Assembly: GCA_030433005.1 (NCBI GenBank)
Contig: JAUILQ010000009.1
Coordinates: 53,381-117,380 of the forward strand
Length of the DNA: 64,000 nucleotides
Source: Alphaproteobacteria bacterium
GTDB taxonomy: Bacteria > Pseudomonadota > Alphaproteobacteria > Kiloniellales > DSM-21159
Direction: 5' to 3'
The notes beneath the pieces are model-generated. The model was given only the letters and a program-made list of their open reading frames with translations. It searched no databases and was not told the origin of the DNA. Positions within the stretch are counted from its first letter, which is position 1. Every line of letters starts with the position of its first letter. Below are positions 39,627-48,373 of the stretch, piece after piece. Position numbers and translations under genes: made by a program.

Positions 39627-42224
39627 ATGATGGACAGCGTGACCCAGACCGCCCCGGCATCGACCCCTGCCTCCTCGTCCGGCCCGAGCGCCTCGGCGCC
39701 GCGGGATGCGCTGCTGCTGCGCGTCGAGGGCATGCACTGCGGCGGCTGCGCCGGCAAGGTGCGGCGCACGCTCGAGGCGCAGCCCGGCGTGCAGGGCGCG
39801 GAGGTCGACCACGTGACAGGCCGCGCCGCCGTCCGCCTGCAGGATCCGACCGAGCCGGCCGCGTCGCGCCTGGCCGACGCGCTCGGGCAGGCGGGTTATC
39901 CGGCGGCGCCCTGGGCGCAGGCCGAAGAACCCGTTGCCGTCGACGCAGGGGCTTCGGAGGCCGCGCCGGCCGGGCGACCCGACGAGAAGTCCCGCCCGGC
40001 GGGCGGCGGCCACCTCGACCTGGCGATCGAGGGCATGACCTGCGCCAGCTGCGTCGCCAGCGTCGAGCAGGCGCTGCGCGCCGTGCCCGGGGTCGCCGGC
40101 GCCAGCGTCAACCTGGCCAACCGGCGGGCCCGCGTGACGCTCGAGCGGCCGGTCGAGGCGGCGGCGCTGGAGCGCGCCGTGGCTGGCGCCGGCTACCGGG
40201 CCAGGGCCCTCGAGGCCGGCGCGCGCGATACCGCCGCGGAGTCCACCGCCGAGCGGCGCCGCCTGCGCCGCGACCTGCTGACGCTTGGGGTGGCCGGCGC
40301 GCTGACGCTGCCGCTGGTCGCCCAGATGCTGCTGCCGCTGTTCGGCATCCAGGCGATGCTGCCGGCGCTCGTCCAGCTGGCGCTGGCCGCCCCGGTGCAG
40401 TTCTGGGCCGGTGCGCGCTTCTACCGGGCCGCCTGGCCGGCGCTGAAGCGCGGCCGCGGCAACATGGACCTGCTGGTCGCGCTCGGCACCAGCGCCGCCT
40501 TCGGCCTCAGCCTGGTGCTGACCCTCGACGCCGGCGCCGCGATGCTGTCCTGGCATGGGCCCCACCTCTACTACGAGGCCGCGGCCGCGGTCGTGACCCT
40601 GGTGCTGCTCGGCCGGGTGCTCGAGGAGCGCGCACGCCAGCGCACCTCGGCCGCGGTGCGCGCGCTGCTCGCGCTCAAGCCCGAGGTCGCCCACGTCGAG
40701 CGCGATGGCGCCTGGCTCGACGTGCCGGCCGCCGAGCTGGCGTTCGGCGACCGTATCGCCGTGCGCCCCGGCGAGCGGGTGCCGGCCGACTGCATGGTCC
40801 GCGAGGGCGAGAGCCAGGCCGACGAATCGCTGCTGACCGGCGAGAGCCTGCCGGTCGACAAGGCGCCCGGCGACGCGCTGGTCACCGGCTCGATCAACGG
40901 CAGCGGCCTGCTGGTGGCCGAGGTCACGGCGACCGGCGAGGCGACGCGTCTCGCCCGCATCGTGCGCCTGGTCGAGGGCGCCCAGGCCTCCAAGCCGCCG
41001 GTGCAGAAGCTGGTCGACCGGATCAGCGCGATCTTCGTGCCGGCCGTGGTCGCGGTGGCGCTGGCGACCTTCGCCGGCTGGCTGCTCGCCGGCGCCTCGC
41101 TCTCGACGGCGGTGCTCTACGCCGTCGCGGTGCTGGTCATCGCCTGTCCCTGCGCGCTCGGTCTCGCGACCCCGGCGGCGATCATGGTCGGCATGGGCGT
41201 CGCCGCGCGCCGCGGCGTGCTGATCAAGGACAGCGCCGCCCTGGAGGCGGCGCGTCATCTCGACACCGTGGTCTTCGACAAGACGGGGACCCTGACGCTG
41301 GGCCGTCCGTCGCTGGTCGAGACCGTGAGCCTGGAGTCCGGCGGCGAGAGCGAGCTGCTGCGCCGCGTGGCCTCGGCCCAGCAGGGCAGCGAGCATCCTC
41401 TGGCCGCGGCGATCCGCGACGCCGCCGCCGAGGCCGGTCTCGCTGCGGCGCAGCCGGCGCGCTTCCAGGCGCTCGCCGGGCGGGGCATCGAGGCCGAGGT
41501 CGAGGGCCGGCCGCTGCTCGCCGGCACCCGCCGCCTGATGGCCGAGCGCGGCGTGGCCGTCGACTCCCTGGAGGAAGCCGCCGGCCGCCTCGAGCGGCGC
41601 GGGCTGACCGTCGTCTGGGTCGCTCTCGACGGCGCCGCGGCCGGCCTGCTGGCGCTCGGCGACGCGCTGCGCGACGGCGCGGCCGATGCCGTCACCGCGC
41701 TGCAGACGCGCGGCCTCGAGGTCGTGCTGCTGACCGGCGACAACCGCCGCGCCGCCGATGCGGTCGCGACCGACGCCGGCATCCCGCGGGTCGTCGCCGA
41801 GGTGCTGCCCGAGGAGAAGGCCGAGGAGATCGCCCGCCTGCAGGCCGAGGGCCGCCGCGTCGCCATGGTCGGCGACGGCGTCAACGACGCGCCGGCCCTG
41901 GCCCGCGCCGAGCTCGGCATCGCCATGGGCGAGGGCAGCGACGTCGCGCTGGAGACCGCGCCGGTCGCGTTGATGCGCGCCGAGCCGCGGCTGGTCGCCG
42001 AGGCCGTCGACCTGGCCCGCGCGATCCACCGCAAGATCGGCGAGAACCTGTTCTGGGCCTTCTTCTACAACGCGGTGGCGATCCCCTTCGCGGCGCTCGG
42101 CTACCTCAGCCCGATCGTCGCCGGGGCGGCGATGGCCCTGTCGTCGGTCTTCGTGCTCGGCAACGCGCTGCTGCTCAACCGCTACCGCAGCAAGGCCGTC
42201 AAGACAGCGGGAGAGCGGGCATGA
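39627..42224 (+). CDS. copA: Copper-translocating P1B-type ATPase
   Basis: Exports Cu(I) from the cytoplasm. 865 residues. Two N-terminal heavy-metal-associated domains with GMHCGGC (Cys38, Cys41) and GMTCASC (Cys139, Cys142), eight predicted membrane helices, CPC at 507-509 in the transport site, phosphorylated Asp551 in DKTGT, the SEHPLA nucleotide motif and GDGVNDAPAL. All catalytic residues are present. ATG at 39627 or 39630, preceded by AGGGGA one or four bases away. It is followed, with 4 bases of overlap, by its probable regulator. Confidence 0.95.
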   Translation: MMDSVTQTAPASTPASSSGPSASAPRDALLLRVEGMHCGGCAGKVRRTLEAQPGVQGAEVDHVTGRAAVRLQDPTEPAASRLADALGQAGYPAAPWAQAEEPVAVDAGASEAAPAGRPDEKSRPAGGGHLDLAIEGMTCASCVASVEQALRAVPGVAGASVNLANRRARVTLERPVEAAALERAVAGAGYRARALEAGARDTAAESTAERRRLRRDLLTLGVAGALTLPLVAQMLLPLFGIQAMLPALVQLALAAPVQFWAGARFYRAAWPALKRGRGNMDLLVALGTSAAFGLSLVLTLDAGAAMLSWHGPHLYYEAAAAVVTLVLLGRVLEERARQRTSAAVRALLALKPEVAHVERDGAWLDVPAAELAFGDRIAVRPGERVPADCMVREGESQADESLLTGESLPVDKAPGDALVTGSINGSGLLVAEVTATGEATRLARIVRLVEGAQASKPPVQKLVDRISAIFVPAVVAVALATFAGWLLAGASLSTAVLYAVAVLVIACPCALGLATPAAIMVGMGVAARRGVLIKDSAALEAARHLDTVVFDKTGTLTLGRPSLVETVSLESGGESELLRRVASAQQGSEHPLAAAIRDAAAEAGLAAAQPARFQALAGRGIEAEVEGRPLLAGTRRLMAERGVAVDSLEEAAGRLERRGLTVVWVALDGAAAGLLALGDALRDGAADAVTALQTRGLEVVLLTGDNRRAADAVATDAGIPRVVAEVLPEEKAEEIARLQAEGRRVAMVGDGVNDAPALARAELGIAMGEGSDVALETAPVALMRAEPRLVAEAVDLARAIHRKIGENLFWAFFYNAVAIPFAALGYLSPIVAGAAMALSSVFVLGNALLLNRYRSKAVKTAGERA

Positions 42225-42634
42225 ACATCGGAGAGGCCGCCGAGCGCTCGGGCGTGCCGGCCAAGACGATCCGCTACTACGAATCGATCGGCCTGATCGC
42301 GCCGGCGGAGCGCAGCGCCGGCGGCTACCGCGTCTACGACGCGCGCGAGGTCGAGACGCTGCGCTTCGTGCAGCGGGCGCGCAGCCTGGGCTTCTCGATC
42401 GAGCAGGTCGGCGAGCTGCTGGCGCTGTGGCGCGACCGCAGCCGGGCCAGCGCCGACGTCAAGGCCATGGCTTCGGCGCAGGTCGCGGCGATCGACCGCA
42501 AGATCGCCGAGCTGCAGGGCATGCGCGACACGCTGGAGCACCTGATGACGCGCTGCCACGGCGACGCCCGGCCGGACTGCCCGATCCTGGAGGACCTGGC
42601 CGGCGCCGAGGCCGCGCCGGCCGAGGAGCGCTGA
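42221..42634 (+). CDS. cueR: CueR-type MerR-family copper-responsive regulator
   Basis: 137 residues. N-terminal MerR helix-turn-helix (NIGEAAERSGVPAKTIRYYESIGLI region, residues 2-26), a long dimerisation helix (about 80-110), and the C-terminal metal loop with Cys spacing RCHGDARPDCPILEDL, where the two cysteines match the Cu(I) ligands of CueR. ATG overlaps the end of copA. It should bind the 19-base-spacer promoter upstream of copA and activate it in excess copper. Confidence 0.9.
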   Translation: MNIGEAAERSGVPAKTIRYYESIGLIAPAERSAGGYRVYDAREVETLRFVQRARSLGFSIEQVGELLALWRDRSRASADVKAMASAQVAAIDRKIAELQGMRDTLEHLMTRCHGDARPDCPILEDLAGAEAAPAEER

Positions 42635-42652
42635 GACCGATCTGGCGGCGGT

Positions 42653-43738
42653 CTAGCGATCGGCCTTCGGGCTGTCCGCCCAGGTCAGCTGGTAGCCGAG
42701 CGCGAACAGCAGGCGGGCGAGCTGGCCGACGGTCGGCCCGTCACGGCTCTCGCCCGTCTCGAAGCCGGCGAGCTCGTCCGGTTCCAGCCCGGCCGTCTCG
42801 GCGAGCGCCGACGCCTCCACGCGGGTCTCGGCGGCCTGGGTCTCGCGCAGATGCCGCAGGAAGCGGCCCGCCTTGCGCAGCGTCCCGGCCGTGCCGCCGC
42901 CGGCGGGCCTGTGCGCCCGGTGGCGCAGCACCAGCCGGGCCTCCGGCCTTTCCCAGATCTCCAGAACCAGGTCGCGACCGAGGACCGCGAGCAGGTCGAC
43001 GAGCCGACCGAGGGTCGGGCCGCCGGTGTCCAGCCCGTGCTCCAGCGTCGCAAGCTGCTCCGGCGCCAGCCCGGCTGCCTCGGCCAGTTCCTCCCGCGTC
43101 ATGCGAGGTGCGCGCAGGAGCCGCAGCCAGCGGCCGGCCTCGATGATCGCCTCTCGCTCGCGGGCCGTCGCGGCGTCGCCGGGCAGCGAGTCGACGAGCT
43201 GTCGCAGGGCCGCCTCCGAGGCGGGTGGGCCGGCGTCCGGCTCCTGGCCCGCCGAAAACCCGAGCCTGTCGAGAGCCTGATGCGCGGCCGCGCGCACCGC
43301 CTCGTCTGGCTCCCGCGCCGGATCGAGCCGTTCACGCAGCGCGCCGGCGATCGCCGCCTGCGGGCGGCCGCCCTCGTCCACGGCGAGTGCGCCGAGTCGG
43401 CGGGCCGCGGCGGCGCGCAGATACCAGGCCGGCTCGCGCGCCGGCTGCAGCGTCGCGAGCAGCGCCTCGACGACGCCCGGCCCGACGGTCCCGAGCGCGG
43501 CGAGCGTGCGCAGCGCTGCGGCGCGGGCGTGCCAGGAGGGCTCGCGCGCCGGGTCGAGCGCCGCGACGAGCGCCTCCGCGACGCCGGGAGCGCCGCCGTG
43601 CGCCTCGAGCGCGCGCAGCACCCGGCAGCGCACCAGCACGTCGGGCTCGACGCGCGGGTCGAGGCTGTCGAGCAGCGCCTTCACGGACTCCGGGTCGGGG
43701 CCCTCGTCCCAGGGCTCGCGGGTGTCGCCGGCGGCCAT
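42653..43738 (-). CDS. HEAT-like repeat protein with two XRE-type helix-turn-helix domains
   Basis: 361-residue protein I do not recognise. Residues 17-160 contain four HEAT-like helical repeats of about 32-37 residues, each built around DPAREPxxxxRAAA (starting near 17, 51, 88 and 127). The second half has two helix-turn-helix domains of the XRE/Cro type: about 203-262 (MTREELAEAAGLAPEQLATLE, then PTLGRLVDLLAVLG) and about 292-353 (SALAETAGLEPDELAGFETGE, then PTVGQLARLLFALG). No enzyme domain is seen. It may bind DNA with the HEAT part contacting a partner. Start ATG at 43738; no good ribosome-binding site. Convergent with cueR. Confidence 0.75.
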   Translation of the reverse strand: MAAGDTREPWDEGPDPESVKALLDSLDPRVEPDVLVRCRVLRALEAHGGAPGVAEALVAALDPAREPSWHARAAALRTLAALGTVGPGVVEALLATLQPAREPAWYLRAAAARRLGALAVDEGGRPQAAIAGALRERLDPAREPDEAVRAAAHQALDRLGFSAGQEPDAGPPASEAALRQLVDSLPGDAATAREREAIIEAGRWLRLLRAPRMTREELAEAAGLAPEQLATLEHGLDTGGPTLGRLVDLLAVLGRDLVLEIWERPEARLVLRHRAHRPAGGGTAGTLRKAGRFLRHLRETQAAETRVEASALAETAGLEPDELAGFETGESRDGPTVGQLARLLFALGYQLTWADSPKADR

Positions 43739-43873
43739 GGCTAGCGCCGCCGCCGGCGCGCCGGAGCCGGCTGTGCGAAGAGGTCGGTCACGGCGCCGCA
43801 GCCTAGGAAAGTCGAGGGAAAGCCGTAAACCCCCGGCTGGCGCGTCGCGTCGCCAGGCCGTCTCGGCCTGCCC

Positions 43874-44776
43874 TCACGCCGCGCAGCGCGAGGCCAGCCA
43901 GGCGCGGAAGCGCTTGACGCTGGACAGCAGCTCCGAGCGCTCGGGTGCGATCAGCCAGTAGGCGGCGCCGGTCGGCACGGCGGCGCCGAGCGGGGCGACC
44001 AGGGCGCCGCGGCGCATCATCTCGTCGCCGGTCGGCCGCCGGTTCATCGCCACGCCGAGTCCCTCGGCGGCGGCGCGCAGGGCCTGGGCACGCGAGTCGA
44101 ACAGCAGCTGCGTCCGCGGCGCCGTCGTGTCCGCGGCTCCCGAGCCGAGATGCTGTGCCGCCAGCCAGTCCGGCCATTCGCCCGGCATGTGGTCGCAGCC
44201 GATCAGCCGGTGGCTCAGCAGGTCCTCCGGCCGCTCGATCGGGCCGTGCTCGGCCAGGTACCCGGGCGCGCAGACCGGGATCATGACCTCCTCGACCAGC
44301 CTGTCGACGATGTGCTCGTTCGGCGGGCTCGCCGCGTAGACGATCGCGAGGTCGATGTCGTCGCCGCTGAAGTCGACCTCGTCCGGCCGCGAGACGAAGC
44401 CGATCGTCACGTCCGGGTTCTCCGAGACGAAGTCGTCGAGCTGGGGGATCAGCCAGAGCTGGGCGATCGACTGCAGGATGTGCAGGCGCAGGCCGCCGTC
44501 TTCGCGGGTCTTGAGGAGCCGGAGCGTCCCCGCCTCGAGCTGGTCGAGCGCGTCGCCGACGCTGGCCAGGTAATCGGCGCCGGCCGGGGTCGGGCGCAGG
44601 CCGGCCGGCTCGCGGGTGAACAGCTTGACGCCGAGGAAGATCTCCAGCGCCTTGACCTGGTGGCTGACCGCCGAGGTCGAGATCAGCAGCTCTTCGGCGG
44701 CGGCCTGCAGGCTGCCGCGCCGCGCCGCCGCCTCGAAGGCCCTCAACGCCGCAAAGGGCGGCAGCTTGCGTCCCAA
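43874..44776 (-). CDS. LysR-family regulator (GcvA-like)
   Basis: 300 residues. The winged helix-turn-helix starts KLPPFAALRAFEAAARRGSLQAAAEEL and continues SAVSHQVKALE, the GcvA-type sequence, followed by LFTREPAGLRPTPAG. The effector domain spans about 90-295. It lies directly downstream of the DddP-like gene on the same strand (75 bases between), so it may regulate the DddP-like/dioxygenase unit, although it would normally be divergent for autogenous control. Relatives regulate glycine cleavage, beta-lactamase or amino acid uptake genes. Confidence 0.88.
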   Translation of the reverse strand: MGRKLPPFAALRAFEAAARRGSLQAAAEELLISTSAVSHQVKALEIFLGVKLFTREPAGLRPTPAGADYLASVGDALDQLEAGTLRLLKTREDGGLRLHILQSIAQLWLIPQLDDFVSENPDVTIGFVSRPDEVDFSGDDIDLAIVYAASPPNEHIVDRLVEEVMIPVCAPGYLAEHGPIERPEDLLSHRLIGCDHMPGEWPDWLAAQHLGSGAADTTAPRTQLLFDSRAQALRAAAEGLGVAMNRRPTGDEMMRRGALVAPLGAAVPTGAAYWLIAPERSELLSSVKRFRAWLASRCAA

Positions 44777-44851
44777 GTCCCTGGCTCCGCCCGTTGGTCG
44801 GACGCCCAGCCTTGCAGGCTGGCCGCCGAAGTCAACGGCGGCGGACGGCCG

Positions 44852-46195
44852 CTAGACCTGGCGGTCGAGGAGCGCCTCGTCGAAGGGGTAGCGGGTCATG
44901 CGCGCCGCGCCGGTTTCGGTGATCAGGTACTGGTCCTCCAGCTTGACGCCGTCGGCGGCGCCCGGCTCGCCGACGTAGCTCTCGACGCTGACCACCATGC
45001 CGGCCTCCAGCACGCCGTCGCCGGTGTAGCGGTCGAGGTCGCAGAGATGGGCGACCAGCGGCTTCTCGCCGTGCATGCCGACGCCGTGGATGATCGAGGG
45101 GTAGCGCTGGTCGAAGAAGCGCTCGGGAATCGGCCAGGCGCGCTCGGCCAGCTCGCGGAAGGCGAGGCCGGGCCTGAGCAGCGCCGCGTTGTGGTGGATC
45201 TGCTCCCAGGCCATCGAATAGAGCGAGCGCTGAGTGCCGCTCGGTCGCCCCGGCCCGCAGAAGAAGGTCCGCGACATGTCGGCATAGTAGGAGTTGACGC
45301 CGATCGTGTCGCTGTCGAGCGCGACCAGCTCGCCCGGCCGGACCCGGCGCTCGCCGGCCTCGTTGAACCAGGGGTTGGTCTTCGGCCCGGAGCTGAGCAG
45401 CCGGGTCTCGATGAACTCGCAGCCGCCGAGCAGCGCGCCCTCGTAGAGCTTCGCGAAGAGCTCGGTCTCGCTGACGCCGGGCGCGATCATCCGCTCGACG
45501 CCGTGGACCGCGGCCTCGACCGCCGACATCGAGAGCGACAGGCAGGCGACCTCGTCGGCGGTCTTCAGACGCCGGGCGTGCAGCATCGCCTGCATGCAGT
45601 CCTCGACCTCCAGCCCCTCGGCCTCGAGGGCGCGGGCGAGGCCGAGCGTGCAGCGGTCGAGCGCGACCCGGCGCCGGCCGCCCGCGGGCCCGCCGGCGTC
45701 GCGGGCGACCAGCTCGGCGATCTCCTCGGCGAAGGGCCTGGCGGCGTCGCGGTCGCGGCCGTTGACCGAGGCCCAGACGACCTTCGAGGTGCGCGACTCC
45801 TGGATCGTCTCCAGCCAGGTCGAGACGTGCGCGCTGCCCGGGTACTCGAACAGGATCACGTCGCCCTCCCGGGGGATGTAGAGGTACCGGGTCGCGTTGC
45901 GCAGGAAGTAGCCGAACATGTTGCGCGAGCCGGTGGCGTAGCGCTGGTTGTAGGGGTCAAACAGCAGAACCGCGTCGAGCTCCTGCTCGCGCAGCATCGC
46001 GCGGGTGCGCGCCAGCCGCTCGGCGCGCAGGCGCAGCGGGTCGAGGTCCATCGGCAGGCTGTCGAAGACCGAGGCCGAGCGGTCGGGCACCTGCGGCGCG
46101 CCGCCGCCGTCGGGCCGCGCGGGGACGTCGGGAAGCTGCTGGTCGAGGTCGCCGGGGACCTCCCGAAGCGTCGGGTGGTGGGGTTGCTGGGACAT
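44852..46195 (-). CDS. DddP-like M24-fold metalloenzyme
   Basis: 447 residues with the pita-bread (M24 peptidase) fold, closely similar in length and layout to the DMSP lyase DddP. From memory of the published R. lacuscaerulensis DddP, its metal ligands are Asp295, Asp297, Asp307, His371, Glu406, Glu421; here Asp294, Asp296, Asp306, His370, Glu405 and Glu420 match with an offset of one. The base proposed for DMSP cleavage, Asp377, falls on Gly376 here (HGVGMHGEKP), so DMSP lyase activity is doubtful. Alternatives are Xaa-Pro-type peptidase or another C-S or C-N lyase. AGGA precedes the ATG. Downstream of the 2OG oxygenase (11-base gap). Confidence 0.75.
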   Translation of the reverse strand: MSQQPHHPTLREVPGDLDQQLPDVPARPDGGGAPQVPDRSASVFDSLPMDLDPLRLRAERLARTRAMLREQELDAVLLFDPYNQRYATGSRNMFGYFLRNATRYLYIPREGDVILFEYPGSAHVSTWLETIQESRTSKVVWASVNGRDRDAARPFAEEIAELVARDAGGPAGGRRRVALDRCTLGLARALEAEGLEVEDCMQAMLHARRLKTADEVACLSLSMSAVEAAVHGVERMIAPGVSETELFAKLYEGALLGGCEFIETRLLSSGPKTNPWFNEAGERRVRPGELVALDSDTIGVNSYYADMSRTFFCGPGRPSGTQRSLYSMAWEQIHHNAALLRPGLAFRELAERAWPIPERFFDQRYPSIIHGVGMHGEKPLVAHLCDLDRYTGDGVLEAGMVVSVESYVGEPGAADGVKLEDQYLITETGAARMTRYPFDEALLDRQV

Positions 46196-46206
46196 CGTTG
46201 GGTTCC

Positions 46207-47112
46207 TCAGTCGGTCAGGCCGTCGTGGCGCAGGCGGTCGGCGCCGGCGGCGTGCTCGCCGGTGACCCGGCCGAAGAGATGGCGGGTCTTCTCCGGGTTG
46301 CCGGTCATGCCGGGGCGGCGGGCATAGGCGAAGATCACGGTGTGGCGCTCGCGCTGGCCCTCGACCGGAGCGATGCGGTGGAGCGAGTAGCGCCCGAAGA
46401 AGAGCTGCAGGTCGCCGGGCCGGAGCTCGAGCCGGCGGACCGCCCCGCGCTCGCCGTCGAGCACGGCGGCGACGGCCGCCTCGTTCTCCTGCTGCGGCGA
46501 GCGGATCTGCGGGCAGTACTCGAAGCCGCCGCCGGCGTCCGGCGGCTGGGTCAGCAGCGAGACGGCGAACTCGTTGGTGTCGAAGTGCCAGCCGTGGCCG
46601 GCGCCGGGGCGCAGCACGTTGACGACGAGCTGGGCCAGCGGGTCGGCGTAGGGATGGATCTCCTCGAGGCCCATGCAGGCGCCGACGAAGGCACGGAAAG
46701 CCGGCGCCTCGTAGAGCCGGCGGATCCGCGTCTCGGGCCCGATCCGGTCGGCGGCGACGAAGCCGTTGGCCCGGGCCACGGAGCGGCGGCGCGGGTGACC
46801 CTCGGGAAAGGACTCGTCCGGGCTGCCGCCGTAGACCGTCGGGTTGGCGGTGATGACGTGGGCCTCGGGGGCGAGGCGCCGGGTCTCGGCGGCCATTTCC
46901 GCCAGCGCCGCCGGGCGGACCAGACCGGGCAGCACGCAGCAGCCGTCGTCGGCGAGGCTCTCACGCGCCTCGGCGACGCGCCCTGCGTAGAGGTCGCTCT
47001 CGGGACGGTCGAGCGGGTAGCGCTCGAGGTCGAGGCTGTCGAGGCCGGCGTCGTCGGGGGCGACGGCGGTGGCGGCGGCCGCGCGGTGCTGCGCGGCGGC
47101 GAGGCTGTCCAT
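46207..47112 (-). CDS. Fe(II)/2-oxoglutarate-dependent oxygenase (phytanoyl-CoA/2OG family)
   Basis: 301 residues, no signal peptide. The iron triad is His176-X-Asp178 (WHFDTNEF) and His245 (YSLHRIAPV); Arg256 in RERHTVIFAYA fits the 2OG carboxylate contact. The N-terminal half (RPESDLYAGR ... GCCVLPGLV) resembles 2OG-Fe(II) oxygenases of the phytanoyl-CoA or proline/arginine hydroxylase type. It is the first gene of a two-gene unit with the DddP-like enzyme, suggesting that it hydroxylates or prepares the substrate of that enzyme. The substrate is unknown. Confidence 0.75.
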   Translation of the reverse strand: MDSLAAAQHRAAAATAVAPDDAGLDSLDLERYPLDRPESDLYAGRVAEARESLADDGCCVLPGLVRPAALAEMAAETRRLAPEAHVITANPTVYGGSPDESFPEGHPRRRSVARANGFVAADRIGPETRIRRLYEAPAFRAFVGACMGLEEIHPYADPLAQLVVNVLRPGAGHGWHFDTNEFAVSLLTQPPDAGGGFEYCPQIRSPQQENEAAVAAVLDGERGAVRRLELRPGDLQLFFGRYSLHRIAPVEGQRERHTVIFAYARRPGMTGNPEKTRHLFGRVTGEHAAGADRLRHDGLTD

Positions 47113-47278
47113 GGCGGGTCGGGGCTCCGGTGCGGTTCGGCCGCCCGGGCGGGCGGCCTTCGACGCCGGTCAGGCTCGCGGCTGCCGGGCGAGCCCTCAA
47201 TTGAGAAGAATTGCTCGCCGCCCAATCGAATTCATGGCGACCCGAGTCGCGGCTGCGTGGATGCCCCCCGGATCGTCC
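47113..47278. other. Promoter region of the dioxygenase/DddP-like unit
   Basis: 166 bases without a gene. It contains an AT-rich section with the perfect 10-base palindrome CTCAATTGAG (47196-47205) within an otherwise GC-rich context, a plausible regulator site. The convergent methyltransferase-like gene is read away from this region, so it serves the minus-strand unit only. Confidence 0.35.
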
Positions 47279-48097
47279 TCAGTCCGGCGTCGAGGCGCCG
47301 TCCTCCGGTGCCGGCCCGAACCGCTCCGCCGGCAGGCCGATGCGCAACGCGAGCTGGCGCGGGCCCAGGGTCATGTCGGTCACCCGGCGCACCAGCGGCC
47401 GCAGCGAGGGCTCGAGCGGCAAATCGTCGAGAGGCTGCTTCTGGAAATGGCGGAAAACCGCGCGCACGAAGTCGCCCCAGACGTCGTCGCCATAGTCGGT
47501 ACCGGCCGTGCCGGACTTGGCAACGGCATGCAGGTCCTCGATGACGTAGAGCGCGCCCGGGCTCAGGTGGCGTGCGAGACAGACGAAGCTCAGCCTCTGG
47601 TGGTCGCTGACGTGGCTGCCGTCGTCGACGACCAGGTCGAAGGGGCCGTGCACGCGCCCGATGTGCTTCATCAGCTTGGCGTCCGACTGGTCGCCCTGGA
47701 GCGTGACCACGCCCTCCGGCAGGCCGGTCAGCGGCGGCTTGACGTCGAGGCCGACGATCGCGGCCTGCGGGAAGAGCGCGCGCCACAGCAGCAGGCTGCC
47801 GCCGCCCTTCACGCCGATCTCCAGGATGCGGCGCGGCGCGAGGTCGTGACCCAGGACGAGCCTGCGGTAGAAGGCCAGCGAGTCGGTGGTCTTCTGGATC
47901 AGCACGCCACGCGTCAGGGTGCCGCTCTCGAAGTCGCTGCGCAGGCTCTCGAAGTCGCGGGTGTGGCGGCGCAGCAGCTGGGCCGCCAGCTCCTCGGCCA
48001 TGCGGGTCTGCAGCAGCCGGGTCGATAGCGCCCGGGCGACCTTGAGCTCGCGGCGCAGGCGCCGCGTCTCGGCGGCGGAAGCGAAGAAACCGAACAC
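47279..48097 (-). CDS. Class I SAM-dependent methyltransferase-like protein (cephalosporin-hydroxylase family)
   Basis: About 272 residues with a Rossmann-type core: RRILEIGVKGGGSLLLWRALFP (SAM-binding glycine loop), IVGLDVKPP, and a metal-binding-like DLVVDDGSHVSDHQ motif, followed by ALYVIEDLH. This combination is seen in macrolide 2''-O-methyltransferases and CmcI-type proteins, often near surface-polysaccharide genes; the substrate is unknown. GTG at 48097 with GGAG nine bases upstream was taken; a GTG at 48166 would add 23 residues of low complexity. Confidence 0.7.
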   Translation of the reverse strand: MFGFFASAAETRRLRRELKVARALSTRLLQTRMAEELAAQLLRRHTRDFESLRSDFESGTLTRGVLIQKTTDSLAFYRRLVLGHDLAPRRILEIGVKGGGSLLLWRALFPQAAIVGLDVKPPLTGLPEGVVTLQGDQSDAKLMKHIGRVHGPFDLVVDDGSHVSDHQRLSFVCLARHLSPGALYVIEDLHAVAKSGTAGTDYGDDVWGDFVRAVFRHFQKQPLDDLPLEPSLRPLVRRVTDMTLGPRQLALRIGLPAERFGPAPEDGASTPD

Positions 48098-48373
48098 GGG
48101 GGGGCGAGCTCCGGCGGTGGGGCGGGGCGCAGGTCGCGAGGCGCTCGCCCACCTGCCTTGCGCCACACCTGCCGCAAGCGGGCGTCCCGGGCAAGTGCTC
48201 TACGGAATCCGGCAGGTCGAAGGCCAGGACGAGCGGGCAAGCCTGTCGGGGTCGGCCGCGCCGTGACGGAATCGTCATGAAACCCCGGGCGGCCCTCGGC
48301 AATTGACCCCGGGCGAGCCGGGGCCGGGCGGGCCGACGGCAGACGATCCCCTTGCGAAGAGCGGCGATCCGGC
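48098..48373. other. Divergent intergenic region, methyltransferase/amidoligase
   Basis: 276 bases; no gene seen apart from the possible upstream extension of the methyltransferase. TGACG-N4-CGTCA (48264-48277) is a small inverted repeat that could be an operator for the amidoligase unit. Confidence 0.3.

Noticed and set aside
44852..46195. Calling this gene dddP (DMSP lyase) outright
   Set aside because: The fold and metal ligands match, but the proposed catalytic Asp is replaced by Gly, so the specific enzyme name is not supported.
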